64,000 nucleotides of DNA from Sediminibacillus terrae (lineage in GTDB: Bacteria; Bacillota; Bacilli; Bacillales; Amphibacillaceae): positions 62,001 to 126,000 of the forward strand of contig NZ_VZDQ01000024.1 in the NCBI RefSeq assembly GCF_009602435.1, given 5' to 3'. The position numbers and the translations under genes are program-made. Position 1 is the first letter of the stretch. Each line of letters opens with the position of its first letter. The notes below the pieces were generated by a model. It was not told the origin of the DNA. It did no database searches and saw only the letters and a list, made by a program, of their open reading frames with translations. Positions 1-8,174 of this stretch are shown piece after piece.

Positions 1-1116
1 TTCCCGCTCAAGGAAAAAACCATCATGGTCGCTTCCTTTGGGGACAATATCGCCACAGTAGCGGATGAACTGAAACGTTCTGGTCAAGAGCAAATCATTG
101 TATTAAAAGCAGAAGGATGCAAGCGGGACTTTGCGGACGATTCTCAAGTCTTAATCAAGCATTTTCGTCCATCCCACCTGCTGCAATTCTTACAATCTAT
201 CTACCATTTAGCCACATCCAAAGTGATTTTCGTTGATAATTACTTTGGATTTTTATCTGTCACCGATTTTAAAGCGGGAGTTTCCTGTATACAGCTTTGG
301 CATGCTGCGGGCGCCATCAAGCAATTCGGATTGAAAGATCCTTCGATTGAAACACGCAGCAACCGTGCCAAACAGCGGTTTCAGGAAGTATACCGTCGCT
401 TTCATTATGTGGTGGTCGGTTCAGAAAAAATGGCTGGTATCTTTCGAAAAAGCTTTGGCCTGAACAACGAGCAAATTTTGCGGACCGGTGTTCCAAGAAC
501 GGACTTCTTTTTTGATAAATCGCACACTAAGCAAATCGAGCAGGAGATAAAGCAAAGGTTTCCGGTTATCGCAGGGAAACAGGTGATTTTATATGCACCT
601 ACCTTCCGTGATAACCAACTTCATTCCGCCGATATCGCTTTGGATATTGAACAGCTTTACAAGAGCTTAGGTGATGAGTACGTCTTGTTTTTGCGTCTGC
701 ATCCGGCAATCAGGGCAAATCTGGATAACAAGTACAATGATTTTGTCGTAGATGTTACAGACTATGAAAATATCAATCACTTGTTGTTGGTCAGTGACTA
801 TTTAATCACTGATTACTCTTCCATTCCTTTCGAATTCGCGTTATTGGAAAAACCGATGATATTCTTCAGCTATGATTTGGCAGAATACCAGACAGCACGC
901 GGTTTTTGGGAAGACTATAAACAAAACATTCCAGGACCAGTTGTTTCCACGACAACCGAAATTTCTGACATCATAAAAGAAAATCGTTTTGATATGGAGA
1001 AAGTGCGTAACTTTTCTGCTCAATGGAACCAATACTCGCGAGGAAATTCGGCCGCCAACCTGGTCCAATACCTCTACAGAGAGGAAGAGCAACAACAGCG
1101 GGTATCGGAACAATAA
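1..1116 (+). CDS. CDP-glycerol glycerophosphotransferase family protein, 5' end cut by window
   Basis: The reading frame is open from base 1, so the ATG at 25 is internal and the true start lies outside the window. The visible 371 residues are the C-terminal catalytic part of the Glyphos_transf (TagB/TagF/SpsB) family: a YAPTFRD stretch near the middle, LRLHP, and the strongly conserved ITDYSSIPFEFALLEKPMIF block about 100 residues before the end. Known members use CDP-glycerol (or CDP-ribitol) to prime or extend teichoic acid on an undecaprenyl-linked carrier at the inner membrane face. It is one of the few plus-strand genes here and converges on tagO. Which subfamily (primase or polymerase) cannot be told without the missing N-terminus. 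Confidence 0.85.
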   Translation, partial: FPLKEKTIMVASFGDNIATVADELKRSGQEQIIVLKAEGCKRDFADDSQVLIKHFRPSHLLQFLQSIYHLATSKVIFVDNYFGFLSVTDFKAGVSCIQLWHAAGAIKQFGLKDPSIETRSNRAKQRFQEVYRRFHYVVVGSEKMAGIFRKSFGLNNEQILRTGVPRTDFFFDKSHTKQIEQEIKQRFPVIAGKQVILYAPTFRDNQLHSADIALDIEQLYKSLGDEYVLFLRLHPAIRANLDNKYNDFVVDVTDYENINHLLLVSDYLITDYSSIPFEFALLEKPMIFFSYDLAEYQTARGFWEDYKQNIPGPVVSTTTEISDIIKENRFDMEKVRNFSAQWNQYSRGNSAANLVQYLYREEEQQQRVSEQ

Positions 1117-1119
1117 TCG

Positions 1120-1152
1120 CCGTGATAGGAGTGTACTCCTATCACGGTTTTC
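1120..1152 (+). terminator. Rho-independent terminator of the teichoic-acid gene
   Basis: A 13-bp perfect stem (CCGTGATAGGAGT paired with ACTCCTATCACGG, two-base loop) starts 4 bases after the stop codon and is followed by TTTTCTC. Confidence 0.85.
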
Positions 1153-1364
1153 TCATGGAGACTAGTTGTCGTTCCTATGTAAATCAACGGAACAGCTGGA
1201 AGAATGATTGATCAGGGAGACATTAAGCGGGAATAACAGACGTCTTGCTGAGGGAGTGCAGTAAAGTCTTGCGGGATAGAAGTCCTTTATGGGGTTACAG
1301 TAAGCTGTCCACTGGCCATGAAAAGCGTAATACAATTCCCCCACGCCCTAATATGCAGGAACAC

Positions 1365-1414
1365 AAAAAGAGCTGCTTCACAAGCCTTTAAACGGCTGAT
1401 GAAGCAGCTCTTTT
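1365..1414. terminator. Bidirectional terminator between the convergent genes
   Basis: AAAAGAGCTGCTTCA and TGAAGCAGCTCTTTT form a 15-bp perfect stem around a 19-base loop. Runs of A and T on both sides let it work in both directions. It directly follows the tagO stop codon on the minus strand. The bases between this and the previous terminator (1153-1364) show nothing recognisable. Confidence 0.85.
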
Positions 1415-1420
1415 CTATGT

Positions 1421-2467
1421 TTATCGTTTCGCCTTGGCGCCTTCCAACAAACGCAGAATCGGGCGATAGTTTTCACTGATAAGGCCTGTCAATTCAACTA
1501 CAATCTCTACCAGTATCGTCAGTGCCAACAGGGTTATCGTCGATCCCCAAACGGTCGATTTGGTGAAGATGATGGCCGCGATGCTGAACAATCCGCTCAT
1601 CGCATAAATCAGGATAACGGTCTGTTTATGGCCAAAGCCTAGTTTCAACAGACAATGGTGCAAATGCAGCTTATCCGGGGCGGACAGGGGCTTGTTTTGG
1701 ATGATGCGGCGAACAATCGCAAAGAAAGTATCTAAAATCGGCACGCCCAAAATGATAATCGGGACAATCAACGAGAACAACGTTACGTTCTTAAAGCCAA
1801 GCACCGAGAACACACCGATCATGTAGCCTAAAAACAATGCGCCAGTGTCGCCCATGAATATTTTGGCCGGATGAAAGTTGTAAACCAAAAATCCGAGCGT
1901 GCTTCCAAGCAGCATCAATCCCATCAAAGCGACGAACGTATCACCGAGCGATATCGCCAAGCCGGAAATCGTGATCAGAGCAATGGCCGAAACACCGGCT
2001 GACAGTCCATCCAAACCATCAATCAAATTGATGGCATTCGTAATGCCGACAATCCAAATCAAGGTGATTGGAATGCTCATGTAGCCGAATTGCAGTGTCT
2101 CACCGAAAGGCAAATTTATGAAAGTGATTTGTACGCCATTGAAAACGACGATTCCTGCAGCGATCAGCTGAACGGAAAACTTCACTTTGGCTGACAACTC
2201 GAACAAGTCATCAAGAAAACCGATCGTGGTAATCAAAATGGCACCTACCAGAATCGGCCAGTCATACTGACTGACTGGGTCAAACAAGTAAAAGCCGATA
2301 AGGAAACTGATAAATATCGCCAAACCGCCTAACCGCGGCATTAATTTGCTATGAATTTTACGGTAATTCGGCTGGTCGACCGCACCGATGCGGATGGCCA
2401 GTTTTTTAACCAATGGTGTTATCGCCACCGATATAATAAAGCATAATAGCAATGCTATAAATTCCAT
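1421..2467 (-). CDS. tagO: Undecaprenyl-phosphate GlcNAc-1-phosphate transferase (TagO/WecA family), copy 1
   Basis: This 348-residue polytopic membrane protein transfers GlcNAc-1-phosphate from UDP-GlcNAc to undecaprenyl phosphate, the first step of wall teichoic acid and other lipid-linked glycans. Family signatures are all present: the DD pair at residues 86-87, NAINLIDGLDG at 144-154, MGDTG at 205-209 and the cytosolic DKLHLHH motif at 265-271. The ATG start has an AGGAGG site seven bases upstream. It stands alone, convergent with the teichoic-acid gene on its left. A second full TagO-type gene lies 12 kb away at 14640-15713; this copy is called tagO only because of its teichoic-acid neighbour. 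Confidence 0.9.
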   Translation of the reverse strand: MEFIALLLCFIISVAITPLVKKLAIRIGAVDQPNYRKIHSKLMPRLGGLAIFISFLIGFYLFDPVSQYDWPILVGAILITTIGFLDDLFELSAKVKFSVQLIAAGIVVFNGVQITFINLPFGETLQFGYMSIPITLIWIVGITNAINLIDGLDGLSAGVSAIALITISGLAISLGDTFVALMGLMLLGSTLGFLVYNFHPAKIFMGDTGALFLGYMIGVFSVLGFKNVTLFSLIVPIIILGVPILDTFFAIVRRIIQNKPLSAPDKLHLHHCLLKLGFGHKQTVILIYAMSGLFSIAAIIFTKSTVWGSTITLLALTILVEIVVELTGLISENYRPILRLLEGAKAKR

Positions 2468-2578
2468 GGTCGGTCCTCCTGAATTTCGAGCCTATCTCTC
2501 TCTAGTTTGTTTGTCTTTTAATATGACGTGGGTCACTGAAAATAGGTTTCATAGTTTCGTATTTTTTTTGCTTTTGTT

Positions 2579-2608
2579 ACTATAGCACAATACGGGATAA
2601 AAAACACG
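2579..2608 (-). promoter_or_regulatory. Probable extended -10 promoter of tagO
   Basis: On the minus strand TGCTATAGT (extended -10 with TATAGT at 2579-2584) lies about 110 bases before the tagO start. No good -35 hexamer is seen, as is usual for extended -10 promoters. Confidence 0.4.
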
Positions 2609-2660
2609 GTTTCCCGAGAAAATTTTACAATTGTTTCAATATAGTAATGAAAATAACCTC

Positions 2661-3698
2661 TTAAAATGAATCAACATCTCCCTGGTGCAAATACCAGTCC
2701 TCAAGCCTGCACCCTATCGTTGTATTCTCTAGGGGATGAACAACAAGCGCGAGCGGGTGGTCCTTTACCTTAAAGCCCTTTGAAGCGAGGGCATTCGCTG
2801 ATGGAGTTTCAGGCAAGGCCCAGCTCTGTACCACGTCGCAGTCTCGCAATTGGTGCAATGCTCCCTGCAATAATTCCTGCCATACCTTTTCATCGTCAAT
2901 CGCCAGCCAGTCAACAATTGTTCCGACGGCCACGCTGCCATGATTGAGTTGTTTCCCTTCCTTTTTCACGACTACATAGCCTGCCAACTCCGCTCCCTGA
3001 CTAAGTGCTGCCATGTGATACGTGTTGTCCGGATGCTGGTGGTAACGCCAATTCAAGTACCTATCGCTCCGGCGGATCACAACCGGCCTGATTGCGGACA
3101 GGCGGTCGGCCAGATCAGTGAAACGCCCGTCACATGCTGTGACGGTTTCCAGTCGATATGGAACAGAAGACAGTCTCCTTTGTTTGCTGATTGATTTTTT
3201 ATAAATACTGCCCAGCGGTTTCGCAAGGCTGGCAAGCTTTATCATCCCCGCAGCCAATGTAAAAGGATTTTGTATGTAAACAAAGCGTGACACAGGACCC
3301 GCTTCCTTTGCTGGTGTGCGGGTAAGGAGCAATTCTCTCGCTTTCGGCGCAGGGAAACCATATAGCAGCTTGATTCCCGACTTTCTGGCTTCGGTAAACA
3401 TCGCTTCATTCAACTGCTGATATATTCCTTGCCCCCTGTTGTCTGGATCAACCATCGTATCGACACGCAATCCTGCCAGATGCAGTTCACCTTTAATATA
3501 TACTTCGCTTACCCATAAGGCAATGTGGCCGGCGATACGGTCGCTTTTTTCAAAAACCAAAATCCATGGATTAACCGGGTTGGGATGGTTAACGTATTTC
3601 CATTCCCAACCTGCTAACGAGCGCTCTTTCCCGAACACTTTGGTGTACAGCTGTTGGATTCCCTCTCGATCCCCCGGCTGAAAAAAACGAATGGCCAT
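2661..3698 (-). CDS. GNAT-family N-acetyltransferase in the polysaccharide cluster
   Basis: A 345-residue cytosolic protein. The N-terminal 150 residues look like a GNAT fold: FQPGDREGIQQLYTKVFG at the start, a glycine-rich acetyl-CoA loop at DNRGQGIYQQL and GFPAPKARELL after it. The C-terminal half (about 190-345) resembles a second GNAT-like or sterol-carrier-like domain but I cannot name it. The start at 3698 is chosen over the ATG at 3725 because a strong GGGGAGGA ribosome site lies just before it. It is last in a minus-strand row of glycan genes, so an acetyl donor role for a sugar or lipid-linked substrate is plausible, but the acceptor is unknown. Confidence 0.7.
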   Translation of the reverse strand: MAIRFFQPGDREGIQQLYTKVFGKERSLAGWEWKYVNHPNPVNPWILVFEKSDRIAGHIALWVSEVYIKGELHLAGLRVDTMVDPDNRGQGIYQQLNEAMFTEARKSGIKLLYGFPAPKARELLLTRTPAKEAGPVSRFVYIQNPFTLAAGMIKLASLAKPLGSIYKKSISKQRRLSSVPYRLETVTACDGRFTDLADRLSAIRPVVIRRSDRYLNWRYHQHPDNTYHMAALSQGAELAGYVVVKKEGKQLNHGSVAVGTIVDWLAIDDEKVWQELLQGALHQLRDCDVVQSWALPETPSANALASKGFKVKDHPLALVVHPLENTTIGCRLEDWYLHQGDVDSF

Positions 3699-3721
3699 GC
3701 TATCCTCCCCTTTTGAAGTGC

Positions 3722-4201
3722 TCATGCATGATCGATAAAATCGGTCAGGATTTCCTGCAGGCGTTGCTTTCCCGATTGAAAAGGTTTCGGAACGAAATGG
3801 CTGGCCTGGTGGATGACAGCCTCGAGTCGATCGCCGTCATTCCAACTTAAAATGTGGCCTTGGGCAGTGAATGCTTCCACCAGCTGAAGCTGGTGATCAT
3901 CATTATGTTCGCCGTACTTTTTCAGACGGGGAGCGGCAATCACCTTTTTCCCCTTTCTCAATCCAGTAATGACAGAACCGGTGCCTGCATGGGTGATAAC
4001 CAGGCTGGCATCATCGTATAAAGCTTCCATTTCTTCATAGCTGACAAACGGTTTCAATGTCATCCGTCCGCTTTTATATGGTGTGTGGCCGTGTTGGACG
4101 ATGACCTCTTCTTGGATGACATTTTCCTGTTTGAGCCGGTCCACTTCATCAACCAGGCGGGTGAAAGGAAGTTCGTGCGTGCCTAAAACTACTAGTATCA
4201 A
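3722..4201 (-). CDS. PssE/Alg13-like glycosyltransferase catalytic subunit
   Basis: A 159-residue protein like the C-terminal, nucleotide-sugar-binding half of GT28 enzymes (Alg13, PssE, CpsG). It begins ILVVLGTHELPF and contains VIVQHGHTPY, VITHAGTGSVITGLRKGKKVIAAPR and a HNDDHQLQLVEAF segment, the usual UDP-sugar site. The start is read as TTG at 4199-4201, overlapping the stop of the preceding pssD-like gene and preceded by GGGGGG; this gives the usual family length, whereas longer frames run through pssD. It should work with the PssD-like protein as a two-part transferase that adds the second sugar to the lipid-linked primer. The donor sugar is not known. Confidence 0.8.
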   Translation of the reverse strand: MILVVLGTHELPFTRLVDEVDRLKQENVIQEEVIVQHGHTPYKSGRMTLKPFVSYEEMEALYDDASLVITHAGTGSVITGLRKGKKVIAAPRLKKYGEHNDDHQLQLVEAFTAQGHILSWNDGDRLEAVIHQASHFVPKPFQSGKQRLQEILTDFIDHA

Positions 4202-4668
4202 TAGATTGACCCCCCGTACACTGCCTTCGGATAAATGTCCTTCATCGATTCCCATTGCACGATGAACAAATCGGAAATCGGATAAACCATCCGGCCGGAC
4301 AAGGTGGGGCTGGTTGATTTGGCAAAGCTCTCGATGAAGATGATTTTGCGCCGGAATAATTTTGCCAGGTAACACATCGGCACCGCTGTGTGTGCTCCTG
4401 TTGTGATGATGATATCCGGACGGTGCTTGAGAAAGATGAACAAGGATTTGATCGTATTATAGGTGAATTTGTAGATATAGCGGATCGGATAATTCCGTGC
4501 CCCGTACATCAGCAGGGAAACCGGGTATTTTTCCATCAACTGTTCGGTGATCTCCGACTTTTCGGTTACAAGATGGTATTGGTAGTTTTTGAACAAGCCT
4601 TCCAACTGTAGCAGCTGGGTAAGATGTCCGCCTATAGATGAAATGAGAAGCAATTTTTTCTGTTTCAT
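4198..4668 (-). CDS. PssD/Alg14-like glycosyltransferase membrane-anchor subunit
   Basis: A 156-residue protein typical of PssD/Alg14: MKQKKLLLISSIGGHLTQLLQL with the GGH motif at the N-terminus, the VTEKSEITEQ strand, an amphipathic segment around residues 60-85, IIITTGAHTAVPMCYLAK and IFIESFAK. Family members anchor and recruit the Alg13/PssE catalytic subunit at the membrane. The stop overlaps the TTG start of the PssE-like gene, so the two are translationally coupled and probably made in equal amounts. It lies 12 bases downstream of the GT4 gene. Confidence 0.82.
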   Translation of the reverse strand: MKQKKLLLISSIGGHLTQLLQLEGLFKNYQYHLVTEKSEITEQLMEKYPVSLLMYGARNYPIRYIYKFTYNTIKSLFIFLKHRPDIIITTGAHTAVPMCYLAKLFRRKIIFIESFAKSTSPTLSGRMVYPISDLFIVQWESMKDIYPKAVYGGSIY

Positions 4669-4680
4669 CCTGTCTCGCTC

Positions 4681-5772
4681 CTATCGATGGTAGATTGAAA
4701 TAAGCTGATCCAACAATTTATCCTGATCGTTTTCCTGGGCTTTCTCTTCTCCCTTGATGACAAGTTGATCACGAAGCTTTTCGCTCGTTATCAGTTTCTC
4801 CAATCCATCGCACAGTGATTCATGGTCTTTGGGCTGCACAAGTATACCGGCCCCACCTTTGAGCAGATGGGCAAGACCGCCGACATTGCTGCCGACGACA
4901 GGGGTATGGCACGACATGGCTTCCAGTGCCACCAACCCGAACCCTTCCATATGGGAAGGAATGATAAAGATGTCGGAAGCCGCCATCCAGTCCGCCACCT
5001 CCTGTTGTCCTTTGGGACCATGGATGGTCACATCCGGGATATCCTCCCTGTCGATTTTCTCCTCGATTCTCTCCAGGAATTCTGGCTGCTTGGCTGCTCC
5101 AATGAGATGCAGTTCCAATTGATCAAACGTTTGTTTTAACTGCTGGTAGGCACTCAACAGCTCCATCAGCCCTTTCGCTTCAATCAGGTTGCCGACATAC
5201 AGCAGTTGTATCCTGTCTTTCTCTAGACCCAACATTCGTTTCGCTTGTGGTTTAGGAACCGGCGTGAAAATCTGCCGGTTGACTCCCATATTCAACACAG
5301 TCACTTTTCCGGCATCCACTTGATAGCGGTCAAGCATTTCCTGTTTTAGTGTTTCCCCTACTGCGACGATATGGTCCGCATGCTGCAAAATCCGTTTTGT
5401 CTGCTGAAAAAAGAACTTCCCCTTTTTCGCCATTTTGTCCAGATCGCCGCCATGGCAGGTAACAATCAACTTGGTTCCGAACCGCTTTTTGAACCAGAGG
5501 CCGAACAATCCGCTCGGGAAAATATAGTGGGCATGGATCAATTGATAGCCTTTTCCCTTGCGAAGACTGATCAGGCCGATGCGTATCATCCAGGTCGAGT
5601 ATTTTTTCAACAGTTGGTGTTTTCGCATACCCGGCTCCGTAATCGCTGCGACATCGATGTCCAACCCTCGTTTTCTTAAAGCTTCGACCTGATTGCGGAC
5701 AAATATACCGAAGGTCGGACTGTTTTTCCCTGGAAACATGGTACTCAAGACAAGGACATTTTTTAACGGCAT
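4681..5772 (-). CDS. GT4-family glycosyltransferase
   Basis: A 363-residue GT-B glycosyltransferase. The N-terminal acceptor domain starts with VLVLSTMFPGKNSPTFGIFV and has the YQLIHAHYIFPSGLFGLW segment. The C-terminal Glycos_transf_1 domain begins near residue 185 with LLYVGNLIEAKGL and carries the retaining-enzyme signature EGFGLVALEAMSCHTPVVGSNVGG. Such enzymes add hexoses or N-acetylhexosamines from UDP- or GDP-sugars at the cytosolic face. It is placed between the polymerase-like gene and pssD/pssE in one closely packed operon, so it is likely to help build the repeat unit of an exopolysaccharide. The linkage made is unknown. Confidence 0.85.
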   Translation of the reverse strand: MPLKNVLVLSTMFPGKNSPTFGIFVRNQVEALRKRGLDIDVAAITEPGMRKHQLLKKYSTWMIRIGLISLRKGKGYQLIHAHYIFPSGLFGLWFKKRFGTKLIVTCHGGDLDKMAKKGKFFFQQTKRILQHADHIVAVGETLKQEMLDRYQVDAGKVTVLNMGVNRQIFTPVPKPQAKRMLGLEKDRIQLLYVGNLIEAKGLMELLSAYQQLKQTFDQLELHLIGAAKQPEFLERIEEKIDREDIPDVTIHGPKGQQEVADWMAASDIFIIPSHMEGFGLVALEAMSCHTPVVGSNVGGLAHLLKGGAGILVQPKDHESLCDGLEKLITSEKLRDQLVIKGEEKAQENDQDKLLDQLISIYHR

Positions 5773-5783
5773 CTGCTCCCCTC

Positions 5784-7247
5784 CTATTCTGCCGCCGCTG
5801 CCAGCTTCCTTGCAGACTGGACGTGGCGTGTCTGGTTGATGACATACGCAAGCATCGCAAAGTAAAACAGTGTGAACGAGTCATTTTCCCAGATGTTGTA
5901 GACCAGTCCGGCAACATAGGAGCCAAGCAAGACGGCAAGCAGTACCGTGGCTGTCTTCAGCTCGCTTCGTCTGTTCCACAACAGGTAAAGCATATTCAGT
6001 AAAAACACGGCAAACACGATGACGCCGAATATCCCGGTCTGCACGATGACTTGGATGTACTGATTGTCTGAATAAAACTCACGATCGATATTGTAATCTT
6101 CATAAATCGGTGAACCGGCATTCAATGTAGCCGAATCACCAAACGTGGCAAAACCTGTCCCGATCACCGGATTGTCCTGGAAGATGGTCCAACCCTTTTC
6201 GATGATGTACAGACGGCCTGCACGTTTGCTCCCCTCCACGGCATCCTCGTTGAAAGTCTCCCGCATACGGTCGGAGAAACCGCCGTCGCGCTCGTCGTAC
6301 TGTTTTTGCGTGCTGCGTTGGGTTTGCCCGAAATCGGATGCTTCAATCGTGCTCGCCAGCATATTGGCAGGGACGCCGATGAAGATGATTCCGGCTGCCA
6401 GAGTGATCAAAGTCGTCCTCAGGATTCGCCAGTTCCTGGTCAACGCGATATAAATCAACAGGCCGACAGTAAAGGCGAGCCAGGTCCCGCGCGAATAGGT
6501 AAGAAACCAGACACCCATGTAAAGAACCAATGCCATGTTGGCCACCCAGACCATTTTGCCCCGCAAATAAGTGCGTAAAAAGAGTGTCAAAATGAACGCA
6601 AAAGACAAGTAGTAAGCGAGCAGGTTAGGATTGCCGATCAATCCATAGATCCGAATCCGATTGATAGCGGAAAGCGGCATGTTTTCCCATGTCGGAGGAA
6701 GCAGCCACCCGCGCAAAGAGAGCTTTTCCACCAGTCCGTGCAGGCATATTACCACGGCCAGAATCACGGTCGCCCAAAGGAACCGGGCGATATCCTGTTT
6801 CGTGATGTCCATCCGCTTGACGACATAGTAGACAAGGTAAAACAACAGGAAGGATCGCAGCTGCAACACCAAAGCCGTAATCGAAACGCCGGACACGAGC
6901 GCAGAAACGGCGCCGATAAAACAAAAGGCGAAAAAAGCGAGTTCAAACCATTGGAACTTCACAAGTGAACGCCAATCGTGCCGGTATTTCAGGATGGTTT
7001 TTACCAACAGGATGAAAATCACGGCATCTCCGACAAGCTTCAGGATCGGGTTGAATTCGACCAGAAAGGGACGGATCGGAAAATAAACAAACAGCAAAAT
7101 CAAGGCGTTTTTTTCCTGAAAATAGCTGTAGGTGACAAAGGCTGCAATGACGGCCAGTGACACGATGAGGTTGTCGAGCATCATAGCGGCCAGTAGAATA
7201 AGCAAGGCGGCCGGTACGAATCCGATTTGTTTGATGCTGATGTTCAT
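5784..7247 (-). CDS. O-antigen ligase/polymerase family membrane protein (Wzy-like)
   Basis: A 487-residue, strongly hydrophobic protein with about 10-12 predicted membrane segments. A large hydrophilic loop (residues about 300-385, IEASDFGQTQRS to EFYSDNQYIQVIVQTG) lies where the Wzy_C/O-antigen ligase domain keeps its catalytic loop, and contains the typical NPVIGTGFATFGD stretch and the DNQYIQVIVQTGIFG motif. Proteins of this family polymerise or ligate lipid-linked repeat units on the outer membrane face. Its place between a flippase and the glycosyltransferases fits a Wzx/Wzy-type polymer pathway. Confidence 0.82.
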   Translation of the reverse strand: MNISIKQIGFVPAALLILLAAMMLDNLIVSLAVIAAFVTYSYFQEKNALILLFVYFPIRPFLVEFNPILKLVGDAVIFILLVKTILKYRHDWRSLVKFQWFELAFFAFCFIGAVSALVSGVSITALVLQLRSFLLFYLVYYVVKRMDITKQDIARFLWATVILAVVICLHGLVEKLSLRGWLLPPTWENMPLSAINRIRIYGLIGNPNLLAYYLSFAFILTLFLRTYLRGKMVWVANMALVLYMGVWFLTYSRGTWLAFTVGLLIYIALTRNWRILRTTLITLAAGIIFIGVPANMLASTIEASDFGQTQRSTQKQYDERDGGFSDRMRETFNEDAVEGSKRAGRLYIIEKGWTIFQDNPVIGTGFATFGDSATLNAGSPIYEDYNIDREFYSDNQYIQVIVQTGIFGVIVFAVFLLNMLYLLWNRRSELKTATVLLAVLLGSYVAGLVYNIWENDSFTLFYFAMLAYVINQTRHVQSARKLAAAAE

Positions 7248-7263
7248 GGTACATTCTCCTCTC

Positions 7264-8169
7264 CTATCGATGGGTGCCGGGATGTGACGGCCAATGTTGC
7301 TGGTAAATCCTTTTCTTCAACCGATGATTTTTATATATTGCCCACAACAGCGTCACCGTGCGGTTTGCCTGTTTGAACAGCTTGGGATAATCATAGTTTT
7401 CGTTTTTTATCGCCTGCATGATTTCCTGAAATTCCTTGCTGGAAAGCTGCAGGAATCCTTCGGCTGCATCAATAGCATTCTCGGCAAGGTGGGCTTTCAT
7501 CCTGTTAAGTTCCAGAAAGCCGTCGAACGCGATTGCTTGCGATTGAAATACACCGATCGCCCGGCGTTTTGCCGGCAGTGTCTCCGAAATATCGATCAAA
7601 CAATTGATGGCTGCCGGTGGAAAGGGGCAATTGATTTCATATAAACGAATGAGCGGATCGATGCTGTCTACTTGTTCGAGAGCACCAGCCAACGCTTCCG
7701 CTGTCGCGACATGGTCCGGATGGGCATCGACAAACGTCGTGGAATAAATGATATCCGGCTGGAGACGTTTGATGTGTTCGGCAATCGTGCCGCTCAAATC
7801 CGGCCGATTCCCGACATGCCCATCCGGCAAATCACAGTAGACAACCTGATCGATTCCGAGAATCGGCTGAACCTGGCTGATTTCCGCCTTCCGCAGGACA
7901 GCCAGTTCTTTTCCCGGAAGCCGGCTGACACTTCGTCCTCCATCTGTGATAAACAAACAGGTAACCTGTGATCCGGTATCGGCATGACGACGTATCGTCC
8001 CTCCGAGTCCGATCGTTTCATCGTCCATATGAGGAGCTAATACCAGGATGTGTTGATTCGGCACCACGCTTGCGGTTTTTTGACTGTTTTGATAATGTTT
8101 TTTCATTAAAAGCCTGGTAACCGGAACGACTACCGGCTCCGCTGATTTTAACAATGTATCTTTCATCAT
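7264..8169 (-). CDS. PIG-L (LmbE) family zinc deacetylase
   Basis: A 301-residue protein with the complete PIG-L metal site: PHMDDETIGLGG near residue 46 and HPDH near residue 155, plus DLPDG between. Family enzymes remove acetyl groups from N-acetylglucosamine or related sugars in lipid- or thiol-linked glycans. It lies 17 bases from the polymerase-like gene and 6 bases from the flippase gene, so de-N-acetylation of the repeat unit of the polymer made here is the natural guess. No signal peptide is seen, so the reaction would be cytosolic. Confidence 0.85.
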   Translation of the reverse strand: MMKDTLLKSAEPVVVPVTRLLMKKHYQNSQKTASVVPNQHILVLAPHMDDETIGLGGTIRRHADTGSQVTCLFITDGGRSVSRLPGKELAVLRKAEISQVQPILGIDQVVYCDLPDGHVGNRPDLSGTIAEHIKRLQPDIIYSTTFVDAHPDHVATAEALAGALEQVDSIDPLIRLYEINCPFPPAAINCLIDISETLPAKRRAIGVFQSQAIAFDGFLELNRMKAHLAENAIDAAEGFLQLSSKEFQEIMQAIKNENYDYPKLFKQANRTVTLLWAIYKNHRLKKRIYQQHWPSHPGTHR

Positions 8170-8174
8170 CGCTG

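Noticed and set aside
3699-3725. Upstream ATG start of the GNAT gene, giving overlap with the pssE-like gene
   Set aside because: The ATG at 3698 has a strong GGGGAGGA site; the upstream ATG does not. Overlap coupling is still possible.
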